From the NCBI RefSeq assembly GCF_902148855.1, contig NC_043966.1, positions 24,169,588 through 24,233,587 on the forward strand: a DNA stretch of 64,000 bases. The letters are read 5' to 3'. The notes beneath the pieces were generated by a model that made no database searches, had not been told where the DNA came from, and saw only the letters and a program-made list of their open reading frames with translations. The first letter of the stretch is position 1. Each line of letters starts with the position of its first letter. This DNA is from Sphaeramia orbicularis (lineage: Eukaryota; Chordata; Actinopteri; Kurtiformes; Apogonidae). The translations under genes were made by a program, and so were the position numbers. Positions 62,573 to 64,000 of this stretch are shown here, one piece after another.

Positions 62573-64000
62573 TATTATATTCTGTTTAACACAGAGATAA
62601 TGATGAACAGGGAACAAAGAGGCCCTGTTTTCACATCCTATGCCAAGCAGCACAATGGAAAATCCCGACTTGAATGAAGCCACATATACTTAAATATAAC
62701 CATACTGCCTATTATCAAACAAAAAAAATCTTCCAAAGAGGCAATCAAAATTAGTTTGGCTTGATTTATTAAAACTAGAGTAAAAGTCAAGCCAGTGAAA
62801 GACTATAGTGGGCATTAAATATATATATATATAAAAAAATCCTAGTATCATAAATACAGTTATATAAGATTGATTTAATATTCTTAAAATGAGATGTTCT
62901 CATTATTAAAATATAGAAAACAATCTTGATCCTCTGCTAGGATATTATGCAAACCATTGTTGTAGTGGTTAAATGTAGCTCCATATTAGTTGGCGTATTG
63001 GCCCATTTAAGGAGTCATATTTTGCTAAACCCACTTTTAGAATGGAATAGAATGTCTTTATTGTCATTATACATATCTACAACAACATTGAAATTTTATT
63101 AGTCTTCGGTACATTTATTTGTGCATTTGGACCCTAATAGTTTAAAAAGTTTGAATTTGAACTCTCCAGGTGCTGCAAAGCTATCTTTATTTTCATTTTG
63201 GCAAAAAGTGAATGGATTTCTACAACCTGTTTTAATTTATGCTTAATTTGTTACATCTATAACTATAACTAGTTACGTCACGACATTTGCACATATAAGG
63301 TCAAGACTTCTGATGAACATTTCTCCGAGTACAACACAATTGTTTGTCAGCAGCAGTGGTTGTAGTCCATACTGAAAATATGTCCAAACTTGGAGCCAAT
63401 TACCTAAAATGTTCAGTTGTCGGTTGAACGGGACAGAGCAGCAGACAACAACCTGGAGAGGGTGGGGTGTGAAATAGCTCATGTGCATTTAAAGGGCCAG
63501 TGTTCAAAATTACCTTTCTGGTGTCATTAGTCAGAAATAGGGTTGAAGATGGACCTGTGGAGTTGAATTGATGAAGAATTCAGACCCAAGCATAGGATTT
63601 CCAGTTTATGTAGACCACAGGGAAATGTTTTAAAATGCATAATTCCATTATTTTTTTTTTTTTTTAAAAAAGCAAAATATCACTCCTTTAAGACCCATAT
63701 ATTGGCCTTATAATTTAGTTTGGAATTCCCTTGTTTTATGTGGCTTGGCACTGGGTTTGAAAATAGGGTCAAATGTTAACATAAAAGCTTGATAAAATCT
63801 TTACAGACTGGAATACAGAGATTCACAAAGTCCTCAAACCAATAAACACTACAATGACAATAGTCGCAGAAGAATGCCAATATCAATTTAACACAATCCC
63901 CAAGTGGTGGAGCAGCTGGTGCTACGTGATAAAGGCACATTCTGCACAAATACAGTACGACACAGTACATAAAAGACTGACCAAAACATGGAAGAGTACT
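62573..64000. other. FOXN 3' untranslated region and downstream flank
   Basis: AT-rich. No AATAAA can be firmly assigned to the FOXN gene. A LINE tail lies at 63041-63112 and an A/T run at 63651-63672. No gene is recognised before the window ends. Confidence 0.4.
63041..63112 (-). mobile_element. LINE 3' tail fragment, antisense
   Basis: On the minus strand: ...gtataatgacaataaagacattctattccattc, the same kind of tail as at 48360-48650 but with only a short TTCTA remnant. Heavily 5'-truncated. Confidence 0.5.

Overview
This is a vertebrate nuclear genome window, almost certainly from a ray-finned (percomorph-type) fish. The genes are intron-split with GT-AG introns, and intergenic and intronic DNA is AT-rich and full of fish-type repeats: mariner and hAT MITEs, TTAA-flanked MITEs, LINE 3' tails, a tRNA-Glu-derived SINE and long (TA)n, (CA)n and (TTCTA)n runs. 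There are no operons, CRISPR arrays, viral elements or rRNA genes.

Six protein-coding genes were reconstructed exon by exon: efemp2 (fibulin-4, minus, 10714-20110, 10 coding exons, 438 aa); fibp (FGF intracellular-binding protein, minus, 27229-32256, 10 exons, 357 aa); ccdc85b (plus, 40494-41096, one coding exon, 200 aa); fosl1 (FRA-1, minus, 43797-46263, 4 exons, 343 aa); yif1a (plus, 52514-57100, 8 exons, 307 aa); and a forkhead gene of the FOXN2/FOXN3 subclass (plus, 59267-62572, 4 exons, 380 aa). All open reading frames are intact and every splice phase closes.

Region 1-9.9 kb is gene-free and rich in TTAA-flanked MITEs, one carrying a nested, internally deleted mariner. 9.9-20.1 kb is efemp2. 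20.1-27.0 kb is efemp2 upstream sequence with repeats. 27.0-32.8 kb is fibp with an ETS/CRE promoter. 32.8-39.6 kb holds a 5'-truncated L1-type LINE and a hAT MITE. 39.6-43.0 kb is ccdc85b and flank. 43.1-46.7 kb is fosl1, with a CArG/CRE/E-box promoter and a four-site AP-1 cluster in intron 2. 46.7-52.0 kb is repeat-bearing intergenic DNA. 52.0-57.7 kb is yif1a. 58.4-62.6 kb is the FOXN gene. The rest is its 3' flank.

The genes do different jobs: extracellular elastic-fibre assembly, an FGF-linked intracellular protein, a junctional/nuclear coiled-coil protein, an AP-1 factor, ER-Golgi trafficking and a forkhead factor. What unites them is ancestry. efemp2, fibp, ccdc85b, fosl1 and yif1a all map to human 11q13. 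Efemp/fibulin, ccdc85, fos and foxn members also sit together on human 2p (EFEMP1, CCDC85A, FOSL2, FOXN2) and 14q (FBLN5, CCDC85C, FOS, FOXN3). The FOXN gene here is therefore a good candidate for the third FOXN2/3 ohnolog, which is absent from human 11q13. That is the most interesting point in the window.
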